Assembly: GCA_002762705.1 (NCBI GenBank)
Contig: PCVE01000017.1
Location: 1 to 12,482 of the forward strand
DNA length: 12,482 bases
Source: Candidatus Woesearchaeota archaeon CG11_big_fil_rev_8_21_14_0_20_43_8
Lineage (GTDB): Archaea; Nanobdellota; Nanobdellia; Woesearchaeales; CG08-08-20-14
Reading direction: 5' to 3'
Below the pieces are notes generated by a model that saw nothing but the letters and a program-made list of their open reading frames with translations, had not been told where the DNA came from and made no database searches. Position numbers and translations under genes: made by a program. Below, piece by piece: positions 6,917 through 12,404 of this stretch (position 1 is the first letter of the stretch; each line of letters begins with the position of its first letter).

Positions 6917-7576
6917 GTGAGAAAGAAGTTGAAGACACCATTAAGGATCGGATCTGTAGATTACAAGCGACATATCGATCGCAATTCGCATAAGTTCACT
7001 ATGTCGGAGAATGAGCTCCGTGAGCTCTTGAAAGCCTGGTTTGTCATCTCGCTAGCTTTCGCTATCGTGCTCGGAGGTCTAGGGAATATCGTCGGCTCAT
7101 TCCTGGTGGCATCGTTATCTGTCGGGCTTGGTTTTATATTCCATGAACTTGGCCATAAGATAGCTGCTCAAAGATACGGCTGCCATGCAGAATTCCAGGC
7201 TAATAATCAGATGCTTGTCTTTGCCCTCGTGACATCTCTCTTCGGGATCGTGTTCGCAGCACCTGGCGCAGTGATGATATATGGCCATATAGACAAGAGA
7301 CAGAACGGTATCATATCACTTGCCGGGCCCGCAGTCAATTTTGTGATAGCAGTGCTTTTTCTTCTGCTGCTACCCCACGTAAGTGGAGTACTGACTGTCG
7401 TCGCCACATATGGTTATCTTATAAATTCCTGGCTAGGATTATTCAATCTCATCCCGATACTCAATCTTGATGGAAAAAAGGTCCTCATGTGGAACAAGGC
7501 AGTCTATATAGTGATGCTTATGATCGGGTTCCTTGTGATGAATCTTCGTGATATTTTCCAACTCGTGACAACATGA
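6917..7576 (+). CDS. Site-2-protease-like M50 metallopeptidase
   Basis: Intramembrane zinc metalloprotease of family M50. FHELGHKIAAQRYG (75-88) carries the HExxH zinc motif with E77 as catalytic base. The second signature NLDGKK (183-188) supplies the third zinc ligand D185. SLAGPAVN (134-141) is the conserved AGP loop between them. Five or six hydrophobic segments are visible and there is no PDZ or CBS domain, so at 219 residues it is a minimal archaeal type. The reading frame opens with GTG directly after the stop of the synthase gene, suggesting translational coupling. No TATA box is seen at the right distance. ATG 7001 is an alternative start but would remove the 28 residues before the first helix. 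Substrates are unknown; in other organisms S2P releases membrane-bound regulators. Confidence 0.85.
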   Translation: MRKKLKTPLRIGSVDYKRHIDRNSHKFTMSENELRELLKAWFVISLAFAIVLGGLGNIVGSFLVASLSVGLGFIFHELGHKIAAQRYGCHAEFQANNQMLVFALVTSLFGIVFAAPGAVMIYGHIDKRQNGIISLAGPAVNFVIAVLFLLLLPHVSGVLTVVATYGYLINSWLGLFNLIPILNLDGKKVLMWNKAVYIVMLMIGFLVMNLRDIFQLVTT

Positions 7577-7620
7577 GAGAAATTTGCTTTGTTTCTTTTG
7601 AGTAGTGACATACCGAAAGG

Positions 7621-7628
7621 TTTATAAA
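7621..7628 (+). promoter_or_regulatory. Strong TATA-type promoter with no open frame behind it
   Basis: GG followed by TTTATAAAGG is a near-ideal archaeal promoter core. No reading frame of useful length starts at the expected distance; instead a stable hairpin follows, which points to an RNA gene. Confidence 0.55.
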
Positions 7629-7649
7629 GGAACTCAATACTCCACCCTA

Positions 7650-7751
7650 GAAATCAAAATCATACTCTAAAGAGGCGACAAGGGTTGGTGAATCTATTCT
7701 TTTGATATCCCCCCTCCCCACGAATCACCAAAACCTGTTGCCTCTTTTTTT
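7650..7751 (+). ncRNA. Candidate small non-coding RNA, about 100 nt
   Basis: The predicted start is about 25 bases after the TATA box at 7621-7628 (near 7650). Arms 7671-7694 and 7722-7745 form a 24-position hairpin: AGAGGC with GCCTCT, then ACA, then TTGGTGA with TCACCAA, with one G-U pair and about four mismatches. The 27-base loop (7695-7721) contains the C-rich run ATCCCCCCTCCCC. A run of seven T (7745-7751) follows, as at an intrinsic or Eta-independent terminator. A C-rich single-stranded loop could pair with G-rich Shine-Dalgarno sequences, so an antisense-type regulator is conceivable. I do not recognise the RNA; it has no tRNA, 5S or SRP features. It could instead act as terminator for the M50 gene, but the extra promoter favours an RNA gene. 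Confidence 0.5.
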
Positions 7752-7786
7752 CTCTTGATTCTTGATAACTAGTGAATAATTTTGTT

Positions 7787-8260
7787 CTAACTGCAGATAA
7801 GAGTGGCATCAAGAAGGGTAGCATTCACAGAACTGCCATATTGATTGATGAGCTTCACAACTGTATCGACTTTTGGAGCGACAGAAGTCACATTGATCAT
7901 GAGCACTTCTCCAGGTCCCCATAATCCCTGATTCCGTATATCCAGAGAGCTGTTCAGCTCAAAAGTCCTGACCGTGGTATCCCGCGCTATGAAAATATTA
8001 TTCACAAAGAGATCCACTTTCGTCAGATCAAGCTGCTCGCTTCCCATGTTCTCTGCAAAGATCGTGATAAGACCACAGTTGTTGAATACTTTTGTTATAT
8101 CCATAGCAGTATTCATACGCCCTTCTATCGAATCACCTTTAGATACAAGGCCACTAGTGGTCTTGATGATACGATCCCCATACACAACAACCATGCCTGC
8201 AAAGAACATGATGACGACGATCCCAAGCATGAACCAAGCGAATCCAGTACCAAACCCCAT
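7787..8260 (-). CDS. FlaF/ArlF-like archaellum or pilus-associated protein
   Basis: 157 residues. The N-terminus MGFGTGFAWFML begins like the FlaF (ArlF) family, with one transmembrane helix at about 8-28 and no basic class III signal peptide. The rest is a beta-rich extracytoplasmic domain with alternating hydrophobic strands such as GLITIFAENMGS (63-74) and LDLTKVDLFVNNIF (77-90), the pattern of ArlF/ArlG and flagellin-like beta-sandwiches. ArlF contributes to the archaellum stator and binds the S-layer, but no other arl gene is in the window. A stand-alone pilin-like or surface protein is therefore also possible. The start agrees with a TATA box 28 bases upstream. Confidence 0.62.
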   Translation of the reverse strand: MGFGTGFAWFMLGIVVIMFFAGMVVVYGDRIIKTTSGLVSKGDSIEGRMNTAMDITKVFNNCGLITIFAENMGSEQLDLTKVDLFVNNIFIARDTTVRTFELNSSLDIRNQGLWGPGEVLMINVTSVAPKVDTVVKLINQYGSSVNATLLDATLICS

Positions 8261-8283
8261 CTTATATCTCTTTTGTGATCAGG

Positions 8284-8291
8284 ATTATATA
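8284..8291 (-). promoter_or_regulatory. TATA-type promoter of the FlaF-like gene
   Basis: The minus strand reads TATATAAT, centred about 28 bases before the ATG at 8260. The transcript would be essentially leaderless. Confidence 0.6.
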
Positions 8292-8316
8292 TTACTTTCC
8301 AAAGCAAGAAACAAAT

Positions 8317-8868
8317 TCAATAGAGAGCTTTCTTGTTCATACTAGTAACAAAAGGGCAGTCGATCGGCACTTTGTATATCCTCTTAGAATTAAGTTCCCG
8401 TGCATACACCCGTATATTCAGTAAAAAATCTCCCCTCAAAGTCCCATACAGGAATTTTTCGTCCTTATCGTATCCCCAAGGGATCTTATTGCCATCAGCT
8501 TGCCCGACACTGATAAGGACCGAAATCCGTGTCCCGTTCTCGATCATATCTGCTTTATCATGTTTACTAAGGACGCATGTCCAATCGGGATGAGAATGGA
8601 AATCACCGAGGATCTTATAGCCGGTAAGCGCGTTGATAGCATCCCTGATCTTCTTCTCTTTTGCCGGCCAGATGCTCACTTCTTCTAGCTTTCGGATAGC
8701 ACATTGATATGCGACTGCGTGCTTGATCAGTATCTTCTTCTTGTACACAGTGCCCATTATCGCACCTAGGGTCTCTTTGTCGTATGCCTCAAGTGCCGCC
8801 GACACAAGTGCCACAAAAGCCGGCTCACTTATGGATGCCTTTGTGAAACTTCTCTTTATCTTTCCCAT
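8317..8868 (-). CDS. JAMM/MPN-domain metalloprotease
   Basis: 183 residues. The JAMM zinc motif is complete: E32 in ETLGAIMG, then HSHP (H91 and H93), and after seven residues S101-K-H-D104 in HSHPDWTCVLSKHD. Archaeal JAMM proteins remove ubiquitin-like SAMP modifiers or process sulfur-carrier proteins; bacterial relatives act in cysteine and cofactor synthesis or phage tails. The C-terminal 40 residues, from about 143, extend beyond the core fold. I place the start at 8868, not at the more distant in-frame ATG at 8982: the minus-strand TATA box at 8893-8899 is 28 bases upstream of 8868, and the upstream extension overlaps inverted repeats. No ubiquitin-like protein or E1 enzyme is in view, so the substrate is open. 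Confidence 0.85.
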   Translation of the reverse strand: MGKIKRSFTKASISEPAFVALVSAALEAYDKETLGAIMGTVYKKKILIKHAVAYQCAIRKLEEVSIWPAKEKKIRDAINALTGYKILGDFHSHPDWTCVLSKHDKADMIENGTRISVLISVGQADGNKIPWGYDKDEKFLYGTLRGDFLLNIRVYARELNSKRIYKVPIDCPFVTSMNKKALY

Positions 8869-8892
8869 TGAAAGATGTCTCTTTGACCCAGG

Positions 8893-8958
8893 ATTTAAAC
8901 CTTCGCCTTTTTTGGCGCTGGCAAAAAAGCAAGAAAAGTCAGAATCCCAATCGATTGG
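8893..8958 (-). promoter_or_regulatory. JAMM-gene promoter with upstream inverted repeats
   Basis: The minus strand reads GTTTAAATCC (core 8893-8899). Directly upstream is CGCC-T6-GGCG (8904-8917), whose T6 tract can also pair with an A6 tract at 8923-8928. Further up is the perfect 12-base palindrome CCAATCGATTGG (8947-8958). These could be operators for an activator or repressor; no regulator for this gene is identifiable. Confidence 0.4.
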
Positions 8959-8962
8959 TTCT

Positions 8963-8993
8963 AAAAATAGGCGCACAGTCACCCTGTGCGCCT
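8963..8993 (-). terminator. Intrinsic terminator of the small acidic-protein gene
   Basis: A perfect 10-bp stem, AGGCGCACAG with CTGTGCGCCT, is closed by a five-base loop. On the minus strand it is followed by ATTTTTAG. It lies 59 bases after the stop codon of the small gene at 9052-9186 and would end that transcript. Confidence 0.7.
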
Positions 8994-9051
8994 GATAAGA
9001 ATAATTGATTCACTATGCTTCTTGACATCAGACCTGTATGTGGATACATGA

Positions 9052-9186
9052 TCAATCTTCTTCGTCAGAGTCTTCTTCGAAGTCATTGTCTTCGAAATCG
9101 TCGTCTTCATAATCTTTTCCGCTCATCTTTTCCATACCTCCTTGAAGTATTTCTTGAGAACCAGGCTCTCCCATCGCAGTCCCCAT
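9052..9186 (-). CDS. Small, extremely acidic protein (44 residues)
   Basis: The frame encodes MGTAMGEPGSQEILQGG, then MEKMSGKDYEDDDF and an Asp/Glu/Phe-rich tail ending SDEED. Most of the last 22 residues are acidic, so it would be disordered and strongly negative. Two starts are possible: ATG 9186 (44 residues, weak GTGAT site ahead of it), or ATG 9126 (24 residues) with a near-perfect AAGGAGGT ribosome-binding site at 9136-9143, about ten bases upstream. The strong internal site makes the 24-residue product or dual initiation credible. Evidence that this is a real gene: a TATA box at 9231-9238, the open frame, the ribosome-binding site and an intrinsic terminator at 8963-8993. Function is unknown; acidic peptides of this kind may mimic DNA or bind basic proteins or metal. 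Confidence 0.6.
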   Translation of the reverse strand: MGTAMGEPGSQEILQGGMEKMSGKDYEDDDFEDNDFEEDSDEED

Positions 9187-9192
9187 AGATCA

Positions 9193-9238
9193 ATCACTTA
9201 TTAAGTGATGCTGTCCACATGGATTGAAAGATTTAAAA
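9193..9238 (-). promoter_or_regulatory. Promoter and start-site dyad of the acidic small gene
   Basis: The TATA core (atttaaaa on the plus strand) lies at 9231-9238. About 26 bases downstream, the predicted transcription start falls on a perfect dyad, ATCACTTA-T-TAAGTGAT (9193-9209). As DNA it would be a well-placed repressor operator; as RNA it would form an 8-bp hairpin at the very 5' end of the transcript. Confidence 0.5.
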
Positions 9239-9296
9239 GTCTTTGGTAGAATCAAAAAACCAAGCTAGGTGGAATTGATTTAAGATTTCAACAGAA

Positions 9297-9854
9297 TCAT
9301 TCTTTTTTAATGAAAAATTCATCTAATGGAAATTCTTTCTTGTCTATGATCTCATACAGAAGACCAACCCGAGATTCAGTTATGATCTTATCTGTCGCGA
9401 ATGGATATATCGCAAGTATATCGATCTCCTTTGCGAATTTTGTCTGGATCTTAGCAAGATACTTATCCATCTGTGCAAGATCTTTGAACCCCATCAGTAT
9501 GACATGGCTCGCTCTTGCCTCAAGCACTCGATAAGCATTGATGACATGTGGTAGCTGCTTGATTCGTTCAGAGATCTGATTATCTGAATATGTGTCCCAG
9601 ACCACTGGCTTCAATCTGATGACCAGATTCACCATGACATCGATCCCGATCTTCTTTAAGTCGATGATCGGCTGATACCCTTTTATGATCCCACATTCCT
9701 CAAGCTTTTTTCTGATCTTGAAGACTGCCTGCGGAGAGAGATTCATCTTCTTCGCAATCTCAGTGTCAGGCATCTTCGCATGCTTGATTATGCTCTTTAG
9801 CACTTCCTGATCGTTCTTTGTCAATCTTGGCAGTTCTGGATCCGCTTTTTTCAT
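9297..9854 (-). CDS. Lrp/AsnC-family transcriptional regulator
   Basis: 185 residues. Residues 10-60 form the N-terminal winged-helix DNA-binding domain: LTKNDQEVLKSIIK, then DTEIAKKMNLSPQAVFKIRK as helix-turn-helix, then LEECGIIKGY, the classic Lrp join. The C-terminal part (about 65-150) has the strand pattern of the RAM ligand-binding domain (MVNLVIRLKP; VINAYRVLEARASHVILMGF), followed by a longer tail than in small Lrp proteins. Such proteins are octamers or dimers that sense amino acids or act as global regulators. The start at 9854 follows a TATA box 27-29 bases upstream; the in-frame ATG at 9896 lies upstream of that promoter and is rejected. The target is not evident; the dyad at 9193-9209 is close by but is too short for a typical Lrp site. 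Confidence 0.88.
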   Translation of the reverse strand: MKKADPELPRLTKNDQEVLKSIIKHAKMPDTEIAKKMNLSPQAVFKIRKKLEECGIIKGYQPIIDLKKIGIDVMVNLVIRLKPVVWDTYSDNQISERIKQLPHVINAYRVLEARASHVILMGFKDLAQMDKYLAKIQTKFAKEIDILAIYPFATDKIITESRVGLLYEIIDKKEFPLDEFFIKKE

Positions 9855-9878
9855 GATGGCCTGATTAATGCTAGTAAG

Positions 9879-9886
9879 TTTATAAA
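9879..9886 (-). promoter_or_regulatory. TATA-type promoter of the Lrp-type regulator
   Basis: TTTATAAA, which is symmetric, is centred 28 bases before the ATG at 9854. Confidence 0.6.
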
Positions 9887-9907
9887 GATTTAGCAAGATA
9901 ATACATC

Positions 9908-9944
9908 AAAAAAAAGGAGAGCAGGCGACCGCTATGTGCCTCTC
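9908..9944 (-). terminator. Intrinsic terminator of the small-gene pair
   Basis: The minus strand has GAGAGGC pairing with GCCT and CTC around an 11-base loop, with a three-base bulge. It is followed by eight T. It lies 41 bases beyond the stop of the 50-residue gene and just before the Lrp gene promoter. Confidence 0.55.
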
Positions 9945-9984
9945 AAGGGTCTTTTCAATCGCGGCCCACCTTGTTCCTTTTGCC

Positions 9985-10137
9985 CTAAACCACCACTTTT
10001 TTCATGTTGATTCCTTTTCTTGATGCTCTTGCATTGCTCCATTCGTTCTCATATTCAACGCGCCACCTGTCAAGGGCTTTTAGAAAGCCCTCCTCTTCTT
10101 CATCCATATTGTATATCTGTTCATTGTAATTTTCCAT
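9985..10137 (-). CDS. Small protein of 50 residues, likely paralogue of its upstream neighbour
   Basis: The frame encodes MENYNEQIYNMDEEEEGF, then LKALDRWRVEYENEWS and the basic tail of ASRKGINMKKVVV. A strong ribosome-binding site, GGGGTGAT (10143-10150), lies five bases before the ATG and begins right after the stop of the upstream small gene, so the two are co-transcribed and probably translationally coupled. The core aligns without gaps with the neighbour over 26 positions with ten identities (Y, EEE, FL, W, EWS), indicating duplication. An acidic first half and a basic tail suggest a small binding protein. Some antitoxins have a similar look, but no toxin gene follows. The family is not recognised. 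Confidence 0.62.
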   Translation of the reverse strand: MENYNEQIYNMDEEEEGFLKALDRWRVEYENEWSNARASRKGINMKKVVV

Positions 10138-10150
10138 CAGGCATCACCCC

Positions 10151-10315
10151 TTAGATCATCAAGGACCTTCCTCGTCTGCATCTATCAATCAGGTCAGATC
10201 CGCTCCATTCAATCCCTTCACTGATGTCCCAGCCGCTTCTTGTCCTCAAAAACGCCCTTTCTTCCTCTTTCAGATCATACAGATCCTCAAGTCCCATACA
10301 TTGTTCGATATCCAT
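10151..10315 (-). CDS. Small protein of 54 residues, first gene of a paralogous pair
   Basis: The frame encodes MDIEQCMGLEDLYDLKEEER, then AFLRTRSGWDISEGIEWSG and an Arg-rich tail (RCRRGRS). The start at 10315 is set by GAGGTG (10323-10328), seven bases upstream; the in-frame ATG at 10435 would add an unlikely hydrophobic leader and ignores this site. The core Y-x-L-x-EEE-x-x-FL, W and EWS residues are shared with the gene that follows after 13 bases. It is divergent from the seven-helix membrane-protein gene. A weak TATA-like CATATAGG near 10358-10365 could drive it. I do not recognise the family; an isolated RNA-binding, antitoxin-like or adaptor role would each fit its size and charge pattern. 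Confidence 0.62.
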   Translation of the reverse strand: MDIEQCMGLEDLYDLKEEERAFLRTRSGWDISEGIEWSGSDLIDRCRRGRSLMI

Positions 10316-10421
10316 CCGCAAACACCTCACTGTTTTTGTTGGTTTTAGTAAGGATGCCCTATATGAATACATTATGCAAGCGATATCAAGAACCAAAATA
10401 TAGAATCCCGCTCCACAAAGA

Positions 10422-10429
10422 TTATAAAG
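10422..10429 (+). promoter_or_regulatory. TATA-type promoter of the seven-helix membrane-protein gene
   Basis: TTATAAAG is centred 26 bases before the ATG at 10451. It faces away from the small-gene pair, so the 135-base gap is a divergent promoter region. Confidence 0.6.
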
Positions 10430-10450
10430 GGACATCAGATCAATAGAACA

Positions 10451-11182
10451 ATGGAATTTTTGTTCAGTGCAAGGGATTTTATATTCAGCCCACCGTGGTT
10501 CATAGGTAAAGATCTAGTGATCGATGCGATCAGCACAGCCATCTTATTTTTGATTGCATTATATGCCTTTTCGTTCCATAAGGTGGATATGGATGGCAGG
10601 AAACGCTACATCACAACAAGTACTGCTTTTCTTCTGCTTTCAATGTCTTATCTTATCAGGACAATAACATATTATTTTGTCTATTTCACAGCATTTGAAC
10701 AGAATAAGATTGAATCTATCCTAGTGACGACAGATATCATCGCATCTAATCACGCCTTGTTCTATTCAAGCGTCCTTTTGTTCAGATTCCTCGCATTGTC
10801 TGGTTTCTACCTTCTTTTTCTGCTGTACTTCAGAAGACTTGACCTCATGACGAAATTGCTCATCTGGTACCTGATACTCGTATCACTTTATCTTAGCTTT
10901 CTTGAGCCATTTGTATACAATCTCACTGCATTCATGTTCCTTGCAGGCATCACAGTCCATCACATACAGAATATGACAAGATACAAATGCAGATCGACAA
11001 AGATGATCACAGTAAGTTTTATAATCCTTGCGATCACACAGTTGGTCCTATCATTGAAAGGGGTGGATGTGCGGTTCTATGCAGCCGCAAAGATGATCCA
11101 GATGGTCGGATATGGATTGTTATTGATCACTTTTGCAATCATGAAGAAAAATGGCAAGAGACAAGACAGACATAATCTGTGA
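10451..11182 (+). CDS. Seven-helix membrane protein, partner of a winged-helix regulator
   Basis: 243 residues with seven clear hydrophobic segments at about 22-42, 54-80, 103-127, 133-150, 154-172, 183-201 and 209-231. The loops are short and the C-terminus is basic (MKKNGKRQDRHNL), consistent with a cytoplasmic tail. The topology resembles archaeal 7TM sensor-type proteins, but there is no retinal lysine motif or other signature I can name. Its last 32 bases are shared with the start of the winged-helix gene, an arrangement that couples translation of the two. I infer a membrane sensor or anchor that controls the DNA-binding partner; the sequence does not show the stimulus. Confidence 0.75.
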   Translation: MEFLFSARDFIFSPPWFIGKDLVIDAISTAILFLIALYAFSFHKVDMDGRKRYITTSTAFLLLSMSYLIRTITYYFVYFTAFEQNKIESILVTTDIIASNHALFYSSVLLFRFLALSGFYLLFLLYFRRLDLMTKLLIWYLILVSLYLSFLEPFVYNLTAFMFLAGITVHHIQNMTRYKCRSTKMITVSFIILAITQLVLSLKGVDVRFYAAAKMIQMVGYGLLLITFAIMKKNGKRQDRHNL

Positions 11183-11432
11183 TGTTCTTCAGATAATCTC
11201 AAAGAAAGGCGGATCGATAAAGCCGACAAGACTCATGTACGGGTCGAATTTATCACATAAGCAGATGAAGCTCTATACTGAAGAGATGATAAAAAAGAGC
11301 TGGATAAAGAAGATCGAAAACAATGAAAAGCAATTGATAGAAATCACAGACAATGGCAGGAGGATACTTGAAAAGCTCCTTGAGATGCGGGAATTCGAGA
11401 TAACAATGGGGCTTAGAAGAACCGAAGAATAA
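11151..11432 (+). CDS. Winged-helix DNA-binding protein (HTH_45-like)
   Basis: 93 residues. The start MARDKTDIICDVLQIISKKG, then SIKPTRLMYGSNLSHKQMKLY (a helix-turn-helix with the typical TR-x-MY-x-x-NLS motif), then LIEITDNGRRILEKL (wing and final helix), match the small archaeal winged-helix family often annotated as HTH_45 (PF14947), whose members are about 80-100 residues. It begins inside the preceding membrane-protein gene in a different frame, so the two products should be made in fixed proportion. Target genes are unknown; autoregulation of the promoter at 10422 and of the divergent small-gene pair is the obvious first guess. Confidence 0.85.
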   Translation: MARDKTDIICDVLQIISKKGGSIKPTRLMYGSNLSHKQMKLYTEEMIKKSWIKKIENNEKQLIEITDNGRRILEKLLEMREFEITMGLRRTEE

Positions 11433-11532
11433 GAAGATCACTGATTGCAGCTATCCCCCACCATCTAAAAAAAACAGGACCCTTTTTCCAGTACTTCATA
11501 TATGATGACTTTATCATAGGTTCTAAAAAAAG

Positions 11533-11577
11533 TTATTAAAACCATATCACTGTTTCAGGTATGAGGAGAATCAAATG
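11533..11577 (+). promoter_or_regulatory. Promoter, Shine-Dalgarno and ATG ahead of the four-cysteine protein gene
   Basis: TTATTAAA (11533-11540) is a plausible TATA box. About 26 bases later the transcript would begin near GAGGAGAA (11563-11570), which lies five bases before an ATG at 11575. This well-placed start is in a different frame from the long downstream reading frame. Confidence 0.5.
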
Positions 11578-11593
11578 ACAATATACAGACCAG

Positions 11594-11983
11594 ATGAGCC
11601 ATATAAGAACCTGGCAGATGCTGTCGCCGGGACTAGACTACCTTTCAGCAGAACAGCAAAAAGAGATGTTCTCGAACCTGGTGAAGGTCGTAGAAGGATA
11701 CAGATCAAGTGAAGATGCTCACGAAGGAGAGCAAAAATTGACTGCTGAAGATCTTTTGATGTTGATAAGCCAAAAAGATACAAAGCATCATAAGAAAGAT
11801 CTCCATTACAGAAGAAACATCGGTTGCGTAGTCACTAAAAGCAGGACTCCATGGTGCCGTGGTGTCTGCAAGTATGATGAGAACAACATCGGACTCTGCG
11901 GACGGCTAGCACCACACTCGATAGAAGGCAGGACACAGAAAGCGATAAGGGAATATAATGCGAGAATAGAAAAAAAGAGATAG
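11594..11983 (+). CDS. Small four-cysteine protein, unknown function; 5' end probably frameshifted
   Basis: From ATG 11594 the frame gives 129 residues. The first half is helical and acidic (YLSAEQQKEMFSNLVKVVEG; LTAEDLLMLISQ). The second half is basic and has four cysteines, C78, C88, C92 and C102, spaced C-x9-C-x3-C-x9-C in the region of GCVVTKSRTPWCRGVCKY and GLCGR. This could bind zinc or a small Fe-S cluster; I do not recognise the family. ATG 11594 has no ribosome-binding site or properly spaced TATA box. The promoter and ribosome-binding site instead point to ATG 11575, whose frame reads MTIYRPDEPYKNLADAV and then stays open, out of frame, until 11712. The native protein may thus begin at 11575 and switch frame between about 11610 and 11640. 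It converges on the HNH gene with three bases between stops. Confidence 0.6.
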   Translation: MSHIRTWQMLSPGLDYLSAEQQKEMFSNLVKVVEGYRSSEDAHEGEQKLTAEDLLMLISQKDTKHHKKDLHYRRNIGCVVTKSRTPWCRGVCKYDENNIGLCGRLAPHSIEGRTQKAIREYNARIEKKR

Positions 11984-11986
11984 TCC

Positions 11987-12346
11987 TCAGTCAGCCAAAG
12001 CTTCGCGGTCAAGCCGGCTCTTCGCCCTATGACACTCTTTGCAAAGTGTTCGTAAATTAGCTTTTTCAAACAGCTGCCCGCCCATCTGGACAGGGATTAT
12101 GTGATCGACATCCAGCTGCGCTTTTCTGGATCTCTTTTTGCAGATGCTGCACCTATAATTGTCTCTCCTAAGAATGTCTTTTCTCACCCAATACCAGGAA
12201 TTATTACGATTGAATTCTGTCATGCATTTCTGAGAGCAGTAATGTCTTCTTCCTTTTGCTGTTGGATTATCGCAATTCCTGCAGAGCTTATTCCCCTGAT
12301 GATCTAATCTGTCAGGTGTGTCTGAGATACGTGGATAGCGTGGCAT
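11987..12346 (-). CDS. HNH endonuclease with two zinc-ribbon cysteine pairs
   Basis: 119 residues. An N-terminal zinc knuckle C22-x2-C25 ... C37-x3-C41 (CRNC; YCSQKC) is followed by the HNH module RDNYRCSICK (C66 and C69), then DVDHIIPVQMGG (D81 and H82), N97, and LCKECHRAKS (C102, C105 and H106). The HNH catalytic His, Asn and His are all present, with four structural cysteines around them. Stand-alone HNH proteins of this size occur in phages, mobile elements, restriction systems and chromosomes; nothing nearby narrows this down. The start at 12346 is chosen from a TATA box 25 bases upstream; the in-frame ATG at 12418 lies upstream of that promoter and within inverted repeats. Confidence 0.87.
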   Translation of the reverse strand: MPRYPRISDTPDRLDHQGNKLCRNCDNPTAKGRRHYCSQKCMTEFNRNNSWYWVRKDILRRDNYRCSICKKRSRKAQLDVDHIIPVQMGGQLFEKANLRTLCKECHRAKSRLDREALAD

Positions 12347-12365
12347 ATATATTCTGCAGATTGGA

Positions 12366-12373
12366 TTGTATAA
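12366..12373 (-). promoter_or_regulatory. TATA-type promoter of the HNH gene
   Basis: The minus strand reads CTTATACAATCC, centred about 25 bases before the ATG at 12346, which again predicts a leaderless transcript. Confidence 0.5.
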
Positions 12374-12404
12374 GTGTTTTTTGCTTTTTGTCAATCGAAA
12401 ACGA

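Noticed and set aside
7695..7721. Anti-Shine-Dalgarno-like C-rich run as part of a 16S rRNA end
   Set aside because: No surrounding rRNA sequence; the run is only the loop of the hairpin.
8869..8982. N-terminal extension of the JAMM protein from ATG 8982
   Set aside because: It crosses the TATA box at 8893-8899 and the inverted repeats, has no domain similarity, and the ATG at 8868 has correct promoter spacing.
9855..9896. Lrp-type protein starting at ATG 9896
   Set aside because: The TATA box at 9879-9886 lies inside this extension; the start at 9854 fits both the promoter and the usual N-terminus length.
10316..10435. Hydrophobic N-terminal extension of the 54-residue protein (a would-be signal peptide)
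   Set aside because: The GAGGTG ribosome-binding site at 10323-10328 and the similarity to the paralogue both place the start at 10315.
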